A stretch of 64,000 nucleotides of DNA from Edaphochlamys debaryana (lineage: Eukaryota > Chlorophyta > Chlorophyceae > Chlamydomonadales): contig JAEHOE010000027.1 in NCBI GenBank assembly GCA_016858145.1, forward strand, positions 558,001 to 622,000, read 5' to 3'. Positions 42,342 through 55,066 of the stretch are shown here, in pieces. Position 1 is the first letter of the stretch. Each line of letters starts with the position of its first letter. Both the position numbers and the translations under genes were made by a program. The notes below the pieces were generated by a model that was not told where the DNA came from, did no database searches, and saw only the letters and a program-made list of their open reading frames with translations.

Positions 42342-44195
42342 GGTAAAACGCGTTACTAGTTCCTAGCATCAGCCCTTAGCACAAACGGCTGTCCCGGAAT
42401 CGATAGCACACGGCGGCGCCCGCAGCGCTCGCTTCGGAAGACCCGCACGCAGGTCCGACTGGCCTCAAAGCGGCTACCATCGCAGCGCCGAGGCTTACGT
42501 GGCATGCTGGCGTTGTAAGCCTTTTCCAGCAGCTGCCAGGGATGAGGGAGGACCGATAGGCCGGCCTGCTGGCTCATTTCCTCTCAGGCGTCCGCGGAAG
42601 TTGCTCCCGCGACGACCTGGCTCTCAGTGCGGGCCCACGAGAGTGCTATGCGTAGAGGCCTGCGAGGAAATGCCAGAGGCGCCACGCAAGGGGAAAGTGG
42701 GCCCGCAGCGCGCTACACGTACACGCGCTACTCAGCAAGGGAGGCGGCACCGGGCGGCCCAGGCCACCACAGTACTCCTATTGACGCGCCTGATGGCGTG
42801 GCGTGCTGCCTCTTGCGGCCGCTGGACGCTCGGCCCGCCGCGGCGCTCTGAGCGCGGAGATTCCACCCCAGGGCAAGGCGGCCTCCCCGAGCTATCAAGC
42901 CTGATGTTTCTCAGTGCACAAAGCTATCTACCTACGCAGCAGCCCGCAGCGGCCCTCGGCTACAACGGGTTAGGAGCGGGGTTTCGTGGCGCGGTCAGGC
43001 GCGACGTTGTGCGCGGCGCTGTTGGAATGCATTCCACAAGCTATGTGTATCAATGCTGATGTGTCTTGGAGAAGGGGGACGCCGGCGCCAGACGGAAAAG
43101 AGTCGCAGGTGCGTACACCATGTCAGTTCGACTGGAGCGCGTTCGAGCTCTGGCGCTGCCTATCGACGACACTCTACCCCGTGCTTATAGCTAAAAGAGT
43201 TCCATCCTCGCCCATTTTTACTTGGTGGTTGGCCCGGCCAGACCAGCACAAACCTCGGACCCGCGCTTTTGCGGCTTCTCTGTTCACAACCTGGCTGTGT
43301 GCTCTACGTACCATGATGGCACTACTCCTGTTGACGTCTGTTGGCGGCGCCGCGCCACGTGCCCGCAGGCCATCAAGCATCGCGACAGAACTCGGGAGAC
43401 GCCGCCGCGACGGGCCCGCCGGGAGGTATTTTGACGACTTAGTGCATTTCACGTTCTTGTATATGGAACAGCGGCCGGGCATGGAGCGCTTAGTGCCGCC
43501 GGGTGCTCGAGCAAGACTGGGCTGGTTTCGCGCCGCCGCGCGAACGCTGCCGCGCACTACAAAGACCGACACACGCACAGCTCCCTACCCCGCGCGCTCT
43601 GCGCATTAAACCCGCATGGTAGGGGCCTCCGTGTCACCGCGTTTCAAGTCGTAACTGCTGTTAGGCGCGTCCCCGTCCCGCGCACGCCTCCGCGGCCCTC
43701 GCGACGTCGCGGTACTGAGCCGCCTAGCGCGCTTCTTGTGGACCCGGTCCCACAGCAGCCGCCTTGCACCAGCGCACAGTCTCGACCTCTCCCGCCAGTA
43801 CCCCGCGTTGTGCGCCTTGCTGAGTCCAGCATAATTCCCCACGCCTCCTCCCGTCCAGCACGACCTCGCCACGACGCCTTGTTCGTCTCGCCATCCCAAG
43901 GGGGCCACCCTAGCGCGAACCCCACCCCACCCCACCTACCAGAACTTGCACAAGAGACCCTCTAGCCCAGAATTCAAGCCCCAAAACAAAGGGCGCCATC
44001 GACCACTGACCCCCCCGCGTGTGCTCGCCGTCGTGATACTCGTTGCTGACGGTCACATGCCCTGCAATGCCGGTCCCGGCATACTTTCACGCCATCCTAC
44101 ACGGCCTGCGCGTTCATCCAGGGCCTAAGCCATCCTGCGCATCAGAAGCCCCGGACCCCCATCACCCCTTCAAGTCCCTCGTAGGCTCCACGCCC
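42342..44195. other. Intergenic: AP2/ERF promoter region and EXO1 3' region
   Basis: About 1.85 kb. The longest plus-strand frame (42986-43609, 207 codons) has no recognisable domain, no supporting splice or signal features and lies where the AP2/ERF promoter is expected; I do not call it. No TGTAA was seen on the minus strand for EXO1. Confidence 0.4.
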
Positions 44196-47100
44196 TCACA
44201 GACCGCAGGCGAACGCGCCAAAGCCTGCCGCCCCGCGCCCCTGCTGCTGCATCCCTGGGCCCACCGCGGTAGCTGCCTGGCTCCCGCCCAACACCGTCCG
44301 CGGCCGCACAAAGGGCTTCCGCAGCTGTTGTTGCCCCACGGCAAGCTTGGCAAACGCGCTGTTCTTGCGCGCCCCTGGGGCCTCGACCATTTGGAAGCCA
44401 TCTGTGTCCACGCCGCCCGGACCGCCAGCGTTCTCCTGGTCTTCTCCATCACGCCCCTCCGCAGTCCCCGCCGCAGGCTGCACGAAGACGCTGCTGCGGT
44501 ACCCCACGCCTGCTGGCTTGGCCGCCCGACCGGCGGCCGCGCCGGCTGAGCTTCTGCGCTTGGGGGTCGCCCGGACACAAGCAAAGTCCGCAAACAGGGC
44601 GCCTGTGCCCCCAAGGGAGTTGCGTTGCGTGCGTGTCTTTGCCTGTGCCTGCGTCTGGGGCTCAGCAGCGGTGGCTGTCTTGTTGGCGGCGGGCCGAGGC
44701 GGCGGGGGCTTGGGCTTTGGCTTGAGGGCATCGTGAATGCGGTTCACCGCCCGGCGGGCCAGGCCGCCAAACACCTCCGCATGGGCAACGGAGTGGAAGT
44801 CGCCCCCGGTGGCGCCGCCCACGTCAGCAGTAATAACCACGTCATCCTCCTCGTCAGCGTCAGCGGGCTCAGGCTGGTCTCCACCGCCGTCAGCAGGCTG
44901 CTCGGCGCCGCCCAGCCGCTCGCCTCCACCGTCAGCAGGTGCAGCGTGGGCTTGCGGCTTGGGCCCTGGCACCGGCCCAGGGTGGGAGGATTCACGACGC
45001 CGCCCATCTGGCACAGCCCCCGAGCCGAGCTCAAGGGACGTCCGCCTAGGGGGCCCGCTAGCATCCCCGGCTTCGTTGCACGTGGCGGGAGCGCCGGGGC
45101 TTTCCCCGCTGGCCTCGTCTGGATGCACGTGGGCGTCGGCGCTGCTTCGCCGCTTCGCCCCGGGACCCTGGGTGCGGCCCCCACGCGGAGACGTTGCCGT
45201 GCCCAGCAGCGGAGGGGATGGTGGGTCCTCCTGCATGCCGCCACGCTGCATGAGCGACTGGCGGCGGCTCCGGCAGGCATCGTTCCGCTCTAGGGTTTTG
45301 AGCAGCAGAGCGGTCTCGGGGTCTTCGCTTCCCGCCAGGGCCCCTTCGCCATCAGGGACCAGCCCCTCCTCCTCAGCTCCGCTGCCCACGCCTGCCTCAG
45401 CGCCGCCGGCCGCCCGTGCAAACAGCTCGTCCTCCGGCGACGGCTCCTCACCCCACCCACCGCTGGTATCTCGGTCAAACCCAGACTCGAGCTCGGGAGG
45501 GAAGAGGCCCGCGAGCTGGCCCCTCGCTCGCGGGTTGTGAAGGCCAGCCTCCCCGCTGAGCCGACGGCGGATGGGCTGCTGCCAAGATGGCACCGCCGTT
45601 TGCGGCTGGCGTTGCCCTGGGCTGGCGGCACGAGGGCGCCTTAGGCCGGCGACCCTCATCCCCGGTCCCGTGCACGGGCGAGGCTCGGGAGCTTTCAGGG
45701 GGCTCTCCACCTCCTCCTCGCCCTCGTCGTGCGGACCCGCATGGCTTGCGACACGGGCGCGGAGGAGGTCCGCCAGGCTTCCCGCCGCCGGCCGGGCCCG
45801 GCCGCCAGCCTTTGGTGCGGGTTCTCCGAAACTGTCAAGATGCAGATCCAGGCCGTCCCCATAGATGTCGAAGGCGGTTGGTGGCCCCGCTCCAGCCCCC
45901 AGACCAGGCCCGAAGCCAAGCCCACGGGCCTGGGGTGGCAGGCCACGAGGAGACTGACGCGACGGTGAGGGAAGCGACTGCAGAGGGCAGGTGTGGAAGA
46001 GGATGTAAGCTCTGGTGACGAGGATGGGGCTCGTGAAGGGGGGCGGAGCTCGGAACATTGACAAGAATAGCCCTTGTCTCTGGACCCTTCAGTTGCTGCA
46101 TGCAAAGCCTGAAGCTCCCCTGCAAGTTTGCTCACCCCCATGGGGTCACTTGGCAGCTCGTCCGCTCCGCTCATCTGCGACCCCGTCCCGGCCGCCGCCG
46201 CGCCGTCGCGCCAGCGCTGCAGGTTGGCGAGGGCCCCGAGCACGTTGGGACGGCTGGGCCCTGCCTCTGGGCCCTTGCTCGGCCCGAGCCCGGCGCCACT
46301 GCCGAAGCCCTGGCTGGCAGTGGCTGGGCCGCCCTGACTGAGGCCCTGCTGAGATGCCGCCTCGGAGCAGGACGGCTGCGAGAGAAGCGCCTGTAGCCGT
46401 AAGGAAAAGCACCAGGGCACATGAGAAGGCGGATGCGAGGGTCATGTGCAGGCCGTGGGACGGAAGCCGAAAGGCAGCCGACCCACATCGCCCTGCATCA
46501 ACCCTCTGTCCACGATGCTTGCCCAGCACGTTCAAAGCGGGCCGACCCACATCGGATCGAGCTAGCTTCCGAGGACTCACCTCCATAGCCAGACGGGCAG
46601 GCGCCACTGAGCGCTTGGCCCATGCTCCTCGCGCCCACGCGCCCTCGCCACCGCCAGCCCCGCCTCCATCCCCGCCGCCAGCCCCGCTGAGCGCCTGGCT
46701 GTCAAGCTGGCTGGCGCCCTGGGTGTGGCCCGATGCGGACTGCGTGGCCCCGGCCGGAGCGTCAGAGCGCTCCTGCGAGTTGTCGCCAGTGGCTGCCAGC
46801 TCCGCCTGCATGCAGGGACCACACGGTAGGCATCAAGCACGCAGTGCTGGCACAATGAATAGTCAGCGTGTACGGCGGCGGCGCCCATCCGCACCCCTGC
46901 ATGAACACAGGACTGCGTGGACCCAGCCCAGCGCACCTGCTCATCTGAGACCTCCGCCGCGGCCCCTGCAGCCAGCGCCTGACCCGAGGCCCCTGGCTGC
47001 GAGGAGGGCCCCCGCAGGCCCCGAACGCCCAACTGGAAGGCGGCGAACAGGCTGCCGCCCTTGCCCTTGCCGGTGGAAGCCAGCAGCCCGCCAACTGTCG

Positions 47101-50009
47101 GGCGAGCACCGTCAGCGCCGCCCCAGCTCCGGCGCCGCCGCTTGATGCCGTGCCCCAGCTCGTCCTCTCCCTGCATCCGCAAATGTGGCGCACACCGTCA
47201 TCAGTGCAGAGGATCTATGGTGCCGCATGACCCGGCCTTTGCCCTAGCGTCCCTCGCTGCTGCTGTTTCTGGCAAGCGGGCCCCAACCGGCAAGGCGTTG
47301 CCCTCACCTCGCTTGCGTCCAGATCTCCCAGGTCGGGCGCGGAGGACACGCCGCCCGGCTGGCTGTCCTTGGCTGACACCAGCTCCACTGTCTGCCCCCT
47401 CAGGGTGACCACCTTGGCCCCCTGAGCCCCGGCTCCCGCCTTGCCGCTTGGGTGGGCCGGCGGCTTGGCCGAGGGCCCTAGTCCCGACCGCACGAAGAAG
47501 CTCGCAATGCTCTTTCCCGGAGGAGCGGGGTTGCCACCCCGCTGAGCGTTGCCAGGCGGCACCGGCGGCCGGCCGAAGAAGCCCCGGGGCCGCTGGGAGG
47601 GCCCCGCGTGCCATTGCGATCCGCCCCCGCCGCCTTGCGTGCCCGGTCCTGCCTGGCTGCCACCCTCCTGCTGCTGCTGCGTCGGCTGTTGCGTGGCGGT
47701 GCCCAGGGGCCCGGGACCCGGCTGGGGTCGTAACGCCGCCAACAGGGGAAGCAGGTGCTGGGGCGGACGGTGGCAGCCGCGGTAGATGGCGGCCAGGTCG
47801 AAGGGCCGCATAGTGTTGGGGTCGATCTCGCCTGGAAAGGGAGAGGCAGGACAGGTGGACGTGACATTCAGTTCCTGCCAAGCCGCCAAGCATACCAGCA
47901 CGATGCCCGAAAGGAAAGCGTGGACACAAGCCAAATGCCACGGTCAGCAGACTGATAAACCCCACGCGTACCGTCAGCGATGCCGGCGACAATCTGAGGG
48001 TCCATGGGCGGACCCAGGAAGGGGAGCTCCTCCCGCTCAGCCCCCTCGGGCGGGATCGCGGCCAGCACCAGCACGTTGGCTGCGCCCAGGCCGCCCTGGG
48101 GCAGCGGCCGCAGGTGCGCCATGGCCCGGGCCGCGGGGCAGAACACGCGCTGGTGCCGGAACAGCCAGAGCGTGCGCTGGAAGCGGACCTCGTAGCCCGG
48201 GGGTATCGAGGTGCCGTTAAAACGGAGCGCGCGGACGACCTGCGGGCGTGGAATGGATCGTGCCGTTTGTGGATACGCCCTCTTTCCAGCAATTGCTTAG
48301 GGGATCTACACGTCCCGTGTGAGGGCGAGCACCACAACGAGCGTCCTGCTGAGCACCACAACGAGTCGCCGTGGCGAACTACCTTGACGAAGTCGCGGTG
48401 CTTGCGGATGAGGGCGTGGGCCTTCTTGATGCCCACGCCCTGCATGTTGGGCAGGAAGTCGCACCCCGCCATGATGCACATCTGGGGGCGTGGGCAGCCA
48501 GGAGGGAGGGACACATGAGGAAGGGATACGGGGGGAGCATGAGTTCCCGCCCGACACGCTGTCGCTCCCAATGCAGCTGCCGGCGACGGGTCAGGCTCGG
48601 AGGCGAAGCGGCATGGGCCAAGCGTGCGCCTCCCTGCCGCCAGTCAGCGCATAGTGCCGGGCGGCCTGCCGGTGTTTGCGCTGCAGGCGGACGTAAGTGC
48701 TGCTATGCCCACGACCCAGATCGAAAGCCCCGTACCCCACCTGCAGCAGCATCTCGTGGTCGAAGCCCGTCATGTTGAGCTCCCGCACAAGAGGTAGGTC
48801 CGCCAGAAGCACCTGCACCAGTGATGCAAGCCGGGAGACCTACCCTTATGTACCATTCAGGACAGCCCGCAGTGCGCAGGCCCTGATGAATCGCCTTCGC
48901 CTCAATCGCTTCTCATTGTGCCGCCAGCCGCCTGCAGGCCCACGGTTCTTCCGCAACCGCCACCATGTGTGCAGCCCTGGCCTTGAAGCTATCGAGCCCG
49001 CCCCCACTCTGCGGCCCGCACCTCCTCGCCCGTGCCAGTCTTGTCCAGTTTGTACAGCACCCGCGGGCAGCCGTACGCCACCATGTCGCTGTCCTCCGTG
49101 ATCACGGCATGTACGTCACCCCGGATCGCCATGTACGACATCTGGGCGTCCGCCTCGTAGGGTGCCACCAGGCACTGCACGCCCCGGTCGCGAAGGGCCT
49201 GGAGCAACCGCGCACACAGTGGTGCGTGAGCTGGTCCGTGCGGAACGCCGGGAGCGAGCATAAGGTCGGCTCCTCAGGATGTGAACATGTCAAGTAGGGC
49301 CTACCTCCATGACCACCTTGGCCATCCACGGGGCGATGTCCACGGCACGCTGGTAGGACTCCGTGGCAGCCGCCATGTTGCCAGACTCCGCATGAGCGCG
49401 AGCCCTGTCCAGGGCCTCCCGCCTCCCCCTGCACCAGGCGAGGGCTCTCGTTAGGGCCTGCGCAGTCCCACGATGAGCCCCTTGCGCTCAGCGTGCTGAG
49501 CTCACCTGCGGCGGTTGTCCTCTTCATCCGCCTTGAGCGGCAGCCGGCAACCGTCGAAGATTACGATCGGGACTACGCCGTTGGCCAACAGCGTGTCGAT
49601 GCGGCCCACGAAGTACCGCACGTAGCTGGGGGACGGGGGGAGGGGGAGGGGGGTTTACCGCCAGCCGGCGGGTCATCGGGAGAAACTGTCTCATGGTTTG
49701 CATCCCCCAAGTCTGCTACACTTAAGCTGTGAGCAGTTCCGCTACAGCCAGGCGGTGGAAGCGGAGCCTTACCCATCGGTCCAGATGCCCTCGCAGAGCT
49801 CGCGACTGCAGCTGTATGCACCTTTGTGCAGCCACGAGTATCCATCTGTGACAAAGAAAAATTCGTCCAACGATTAGGCCGCCTTCGAAGCTCGGGTTGA
49901 CCGCGAAAGCCCCCGACCCACCGATGGCAACCTTCTTGCCGCGGTATGCGCTGACGTGCGTCGCGTGTGAGATGCTCCTTAGCTGCTGGAGGAGTCCGTT
50001 GATGCCCAT
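44196..50009 (-). CDS. EXO1: Exonuclease 1 (XPG/FEN1-family 5'-3' nuclease)
   Basis: Thirteen exons in consistent phase (49922-50009, 49773-49845, 49506-49625, 49305-49428, 49022-49198, 48741-48812, 48383-48481, 47972-48239, 47308-47831, 46937-47170, 46581-46805, 46136-46390, 44196-45977) give 1346 aa. EXO1 excises DNA in mismatch repair and resects double-strand ends. The N-terminal XPG domain [11 protein letters not shown] has D30 in [12 protein letters not shown] and D78 in VIFDG. The XPG-I domain has E150/D152 in [11 protein letters not shown] and D171/D173 in [11 protein letters not shown]. The helix-hairpin-helix [19 protein letters not shown] holds D226. These metal-binding acids sit at almost exactly the human positions. 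The C-terminal ~1000 residues are low-complexity Gly/Ala/Pro/Gln-rich, making the protein about 500 aa longer than animal EXO1; they include [12 protein letters not shown] and [10 protein letters not shown]. The whole chain is open and in phase, so I see no reason to split it. Confidence 0.95.
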
Positions 50010-50749
50010 CGCCGCAGCCGCTCAAGAAGAGCTCGCCATTTCAGGCGACAGCTGCGCCCTTGACAAGGACAGCTGCTTAGCCTGGAGCCGCTACACAGGG
50101 TACTTAAGCTTGCAGCAATTATGATACGCTGTCTGTGATTGGGCGAGGACGGTGGTCGATCGGAGAAGAGAGTGCCCAGCGTCAAAGCTGCTTGTCAAGC
50201 TTTCTACCTAAGCAACAGTGTCATAGCAGAATAAATAGGAAAGTCTATGATACTATGCGCTTCCGTTCGCCCTTGTCGACCTCTGCCGTCGCGCGTGCTG
50301 TACCGGTCCATCGAACACAGCTCCGAGCCCCCGCAACCCCCCTGCCCCCCTTGCAGCGAGTGCGATCCTGTACGCCCAAGCCCTGCTCCATCTCGCATGG
50401 CCCAAGAACAAGTGCAAACCTTTGCACTGGCCCGCGTCCCTTAGCCCCTTCCCGCTTTCATGCCTCGTTTGAAGGCCGTCAAGGGCTGACCCTGCTGAGG
50501 CTGCCCCCGCAGCAGCTTGCACCTAGGTGCCAGACCTGGCTTGCACTCGCCCTAGGCCAGGTCATGCCCTCACGCCGCCTGCTCTCAGCGACTACGGCTT
50601 CCCCCCCACATCGCCAGCCTCACGCTCCGGCAGGCCGTCTGCACGTAGAAATGCATGCCACCCACGCCGTTACCATAGGCAGTGTTGCTATCTTCCGTGG
50701 CGAAGGTTTCCGAAATCCCAGAACGTTCCTGGCCGGCTGGACAAGAATG

Positions 50750-51052
50750 CGTGGCGGACAGAACTTTCTCGCCGCTAGGGGTCAAAATGTTTCGGCCAGA
50801 ACACCTTCCTGCGGACCCCCAGAGAGTTTCGATGCGGCGGTGGGGGGGCCCTGGTCACACCTGCCCCTCCCGCCCCCCCTGCCCACCCCTTGCAGGCCCT
50901 GGCTTGGCCTCCTCCACCCCGCATAGCATCCGACACTGCCAAGTCACGGGCCCTTGGCCAGAACATTGGGTCCTTGCGGGGGCAAATTGTTCCATGGCGG
51001 GCAGAACTTTTGCGTCCTTTGGGGCGGAAATGTTACATTCTGCCAGAACGTT
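50750..51052 (+). repeat. Two diverged ~60-bp repeats with CAGAAC/AAATGTT words
   Basis: tggcggacagaactttctcg (50750) and tggcgggcagaacttttgcg (50994) start blocks that both continue through a gggg, an aaatgtt and a gccagaac. The flanks contain further single words (for example gaaatgttccagc and gtaacatttcgg), suggesting an old degenerate repeat family. Confidence 0.55.
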
Positions 51053-51512
51053 TTGGCCATAACGGCCGGAAATGTTCCAGCGTCCGTAACATTTCGGTAA
51101 TTTTGTAACTATGATAGCAACACTGACCATAGGGCATGACCATTCGGCACTACTGGGAGTCGTCTGGCTGCCTGGGTCGCTTAGGAAAGGGCTGCCCACC
51201 CATGCTTGCAGGGGCGGGGGCGCGGCGGGCACGGCAGCTCAACTGGGCCTTGTTACAAGTAATGCTGCGGCACGCACGCGTGCAGGCCATGCCGCCCAAC
51301 AGCTCGCTCCTAGCCTCTCTCTCCTGGGCCGCTCTTTCCTCCTGGCCCTCCACATGGCCACTTCGATCGCTCCGTCCTGGCCGTTGCTTTTCTCCCTCCT
51401 GATTGCCTCATGTCCTCAAACTACTTCCTGTCCAAACTCCCTACCCTCATCAACAGTCACCTTCACAGTGAGTGACACAGAAGCTTCCACTAGCACTCGT
51501 GCACCACGACTT

Positions 51513-51517
51513 TACAC
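51513..51517 (-). promoter_or_regulatory. Candidate poly(A) signal TGTAA of the 538-aa gene
   Basis: First minus-strand TGTAA after the stop at 52300-52302, about 780 bp downstream. Another occurs at 51032-51036. Confidence 0.4.
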
Positions 51518-52299
51518 CACCCTGCCAACCATCCTTCCATGCGTCTGCTCGCCCATCCACCCAACCCCGTCTGGAATGCCCACACGGCATGGCACGCATC
51601 GTTCAGACATACAATCTACGGCCTTAAGTGCGCTGGGTTTCTGATCCGCCGGGACCAGACATGCCAAGTAGGAAGCATTAACAAGTATTATCCCCGCTCT
51701 GCGCCAGGGCAACGGGTTCAATAGCTACCGTGAAGCCACGCCTTTGCGGCGGGAAGCAAGTAAAATAGGTTAAGGAGGGCCAACGCAATGCCATTTCACC
51801 CTCCTCACTTGGACTAAAGCGCACAGCTTGTGTCGAATCAGTTCCCGACATGGTAGACAGCAGCTCCCTCGGACTCACCCCGCCCATACCAAGCAGAAAG
51901 GGAAATTGAATATTGCATTGTAAAAGGTAGGCAAGTTGCCATGCGGACATAGATCCGTTCACATGCGCCCGCGTGCGCCGTCCGTCGCCGGGACCACCGG
52001 GCCAGGCCAGACAAGGGCCGCCGGCCCCCTGGCCGACCAAGCAAGCCTCCCCGTTCATACGTCCACCCTCCCTAATTGTGCAAGCGCAAGCGTCCCGCGC
52101 ATGGCCCCTGCACAATACAGTTCTCAACATGCCCTTAACATATGCATAACCCTGCACCTGCGATCCGTCATTAGGGTGTGGCGCCAGTACGACATTATCG
52201 ATCACATTAAGGCGCACAAGCACTTAGAACTCCCTCATCTCTCTCCGGCGAAAGCAGAAGCCCAACTGCTTGTTGTAAGGTCTGCAGGGTCGCTACGCT

Positions 52300-55066
52300 T
52301 CAGGCGCCGTTGCGGCCGGCACCGCTGCCGCCCACGTGTGAGGCCAGGCCCAGGGCCAGGCTCAGGTGCTCGATCTCCACTGGGACCTGTAAGGTGGGGT
52401 GGACAAGGAGAGGGCGAGCGAAGCGGGATGAGAAAAGCGGCGTCTCCCGAGCTCACCCCCACGAGGTCGGGCATGTTGCAGGCCACGTCCAGCAGCGTGC
52501 CACGAAACACACCAGCGCCCCTCCCACCCACCCCCGGCCCCCAGCCTGCCCCAATGCGGTTCTCACCCCCACGAGGTCGGGCATGTTGCAGGCCACGTCC
52601 AGCAGCGTGCCACGAAACACACCAGCGCCCCTCCCACCCGCCCCCAGCCCCCAGCCTGCCCCCATGCGGGCCTCACCCCCACGAGGTCGGGCATGTTGCA
52701 GGCCACGTCCAGCAGCGTGTGGCCGCTGGACAGCAGGTCAAGGGAGAAGTCGGCCCCCGCCAGGGCCACGCAGGCCGAGGCCAGGCTGGCGGCCGTCCAG
52801 GCGAGCGTTCCGCCTGGTGGGAGGGTGGCGGCGAGGGATGGATGACGGCCTGTAAGTATGGGCGTGTCAGTGAGGAGCGTGGTTGGGTATCGCGTCGAGG
52901 TTTGGGGGTAGGAGGCAAGGGCTCGATCGGGAGGGCCAGGCGCGGCCAGGGCAGCAGCTGGGGACAGCTGGGAATCCGTAGGCGGCGCTAGACGGCGGAA
53001 GGCGCAAACTTGGATGGAAGCGTCGGCAGTGGCATTTGCGAGTACCGGTACTCAAGACGGGCACGAGGTTGGCACGAGATGGCGCGGAGCGGTACGTGTG
53101 GGCCTTACCGGCGGCGAGCGCGCGCAGGCGGCGGTGCAGGGTGGGGCGGGCCGAGGCGCAGGGGTGGTCCCGGGTGAGGGCGTCGGCCAGGACCCGGGTC
53201 ACCTGCAACGGGGGCAGGTCATTGAGGCAGATCGAGGAGAGGCGTACTGCATACGTGCTCAGCAGCGTGTGGGAGACCAGGGGCGAGAAGGAGCCCTTGT
53301 CAGTCAGCTTGGGCCGCGCAATCCTCCTATCTACCCCCTTCAGTTAACACAGATCCGCCGTTCGTGCTCATCTGCACGCAGCCACCAGCGCGGGCAACCC
53401 CTGCCACTGACCTTGCATGTGAGGCTTTGCTTCTTGGTATCCGGCTCCTCATCGGTGCCACCACCGGGCGCCGTGTCGCCCCAGTTGGCCACACACTCGT
53501 CGTACTGGGCCTCTTCGGCCGCCATCACGGCCTGCACCTTGCCCGCGGCCGCCCTGGGGCATTCGGTTGAAAGAGGACAGGCAGGAGTCAGCGACAGCTT
53601 CGTGAGCACGTGACCTGCTGCTCCTTCATTCCGGTCCTTGCAACGCGCCATGACACGGCCCGCTCGCTGTTGCATGCAGGCAGATCTCTGATCCGACCCC
53701 CACCTGAAGAAGGCGCCGACGTTGGCGGCGGCCGACAGCGCCGCGCCGTACGGGACCATGTCGGGTACAGCCGACAGGATGCTGGCGGCGGCGCCAACGA
53801 CGGCAGTGGCGTCAGTCTCGTCGAGGGAGCCCAGGGACGCCCGGGCGGCGGTCTTGAGGCGTCGAAAGGTCCTCAAGCTGGCGGCTGAGATCTTGATCCG
53901 GCGCCCGGCGCCGTCGGCTGAGTCATTGCCGTACGACGCGGTGGCGGCGCTGGAGCCGAGGCCGTCGGCGGAGAGGGGCTCGGGCAGGGGCTCGAGGGGA
54001 GCGTTGGCGTCCTCGATGGAGGGCAGGGGGAAGGCCCGGACGGAAAGCGCGGGCGGCAGCTTGGGCGGGGCCAGGCTGCCCGGGGGTAACGATGGCACCA
54101 GGGCCAGCGGGCGCGGGCCCATGCCGGCGGGCATGGGCGGTGGCAGGAGGACGCGGGACAGCAGGCGCTCCGATGCGTCCAGGTCGTCCCCACCGAAGCA
54201 CGTGCCGCCAGCGCCAAAGGGCGCCACGGGGCTGGCGGAGGCGGGAACGACGGGCGCGGGCGCGGGCGTGGGGCGTGGGGCGGCGGTCGGCTCGGGGGAG
54301 GGAATGGCGGACAGGGCGGGGATGCTGGGCGCAGGTGAGCATCCTGGGAGTGACGCATCGAGGTCTGCAAGCCAGGACGTGAGGCCGTCATCAGCGTCGC
54401 TGGGCTCCTCCGCGCTCGCGCCGAGCTCGGAAGACAGCTCCTCCCACGCGAAGGCTCCGCCATGGGAGCCGACGATGGGGCCCACCGCTTGAACCGTGGG
54501 CGACACGTGCGAAGCAAACGTCGTCTCGGTGCGGAGGACTGGGGCTCCAAGAAGGCTGCCGCGCGACCTGGGGAGAGCGGGCGGGACCGAGGCGTGAGCG
54601 GGGCCGGGCAAGCGCTGCTGTGAAGATCCCGCGCTGCTGGGGTTTCCAGCGCGCGCGTACCCATGTACCGCCGCTGTAAGTCTGCCCGTTGCGCGCACCT
54701 GCAGGCCAAGCGCTCTCTGTAGCAAGCGTTCTGTTCGCGTGCAGACGCAGAAGCGGCTGCAGTTGACGAAGCGAAGCTGGAGATGCTGGAGAAGGAATCC
54801 TGCCGCCTTGACTCCAGCAGCTCAAGCGACCTCAGGTCAGCAGTAGATGTGTTGCGGGACAATGTGCTGGCCTGCACGAGTTAACTCGCGTCATCACTAG
54901 ACTGGCGCCAATCCATCGACGCTCACAAGACGCGCGACTTGCGTACCTCATCAGCGCTCGCCGGCACACGGCCACCTGAGCTGGGGCTGGGCGAGGCGCT
55001 GCGGCAGCTGGCGTTGCCGGTTGCAGTTGCGGTGGGCTTCCGCAGCGCCGTGCGGAGTTGGCACAT
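52300..55066 (-). CDS. Protein of unknown function, 538 aa
   Basis: Seven exons in phase (54947-55066, 54699-54871, 53704-54567, 53412-53553, 53109-53202, 52677-52813, 52300-52386), starting at ATG 55064-55066. The N-terminal 40 residues are Ser/Thr/Ala-rich. A Ser/Arg-rich charged part follows (STADLRSLELLESRRQD). The central exon is Pro/Ala-rich, then ordered-looking: KISAASLRTFRRLKTAARAS and AAASILSAVPDMVPYGAALS. Later exons read like a helical domain: KVQAVMAAEEAQYDECVANW, ADALTRDHPCASARPTLHRR, SLASACVALAGADFSLDLL and DVACNMPDLVG, ending VPVEIEHLSLALGLASHVG. No catalytic motif, signal peptide or clear membrane helix is seen. The last intron contains two extra copies of the end of the preceding exon with its splice donor. 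No family is assigned. Confidence 0.75.
52452..52719 (-). repeat. Triplicated 110-bp unit carrying an exon end and its 5' splice site
   Basis: The 48-bp core ctcacccccacgaggtcggg...agcagcgtg occurs at 52452, 52562 and 52672, exactly 110 bp apart. The third copy is the true 3' end of exon 52677-52813; the other two sit in the following intron, each with a GTGAG donor. Confidence 0.93.

Larger units (their letters stand above)
50010..52299. other. Intergenic: EXO1 promoter and 3' region of the 538-aa gene
   Basis: About 2.3 kb of lower-GC sequence without a supported exon. It holds two diverged copies of a ~60-bp sequence (50750-50808 and 50994-51052) within a stretch rich in CAGAAC and AAATGTT words. 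A minus-strand TGTAA lies at 51513-51517. Confidence 0.45.

Noticed and set aside
42986..43609. 207-codon plus-strand open frame upstream of the AP2/ERF gene
   Set aside because: No domain, signal peptide or splice evidence. It occupies the expected promoter region of the divergently placed minus-strand gene.
52387..52671. Two additional tandem exons in the 538-aa gene
   Set aside because: The possible exons would be 89 nt each and would shift the frame singly or together, so they are treated as intronic copies of an exon end.
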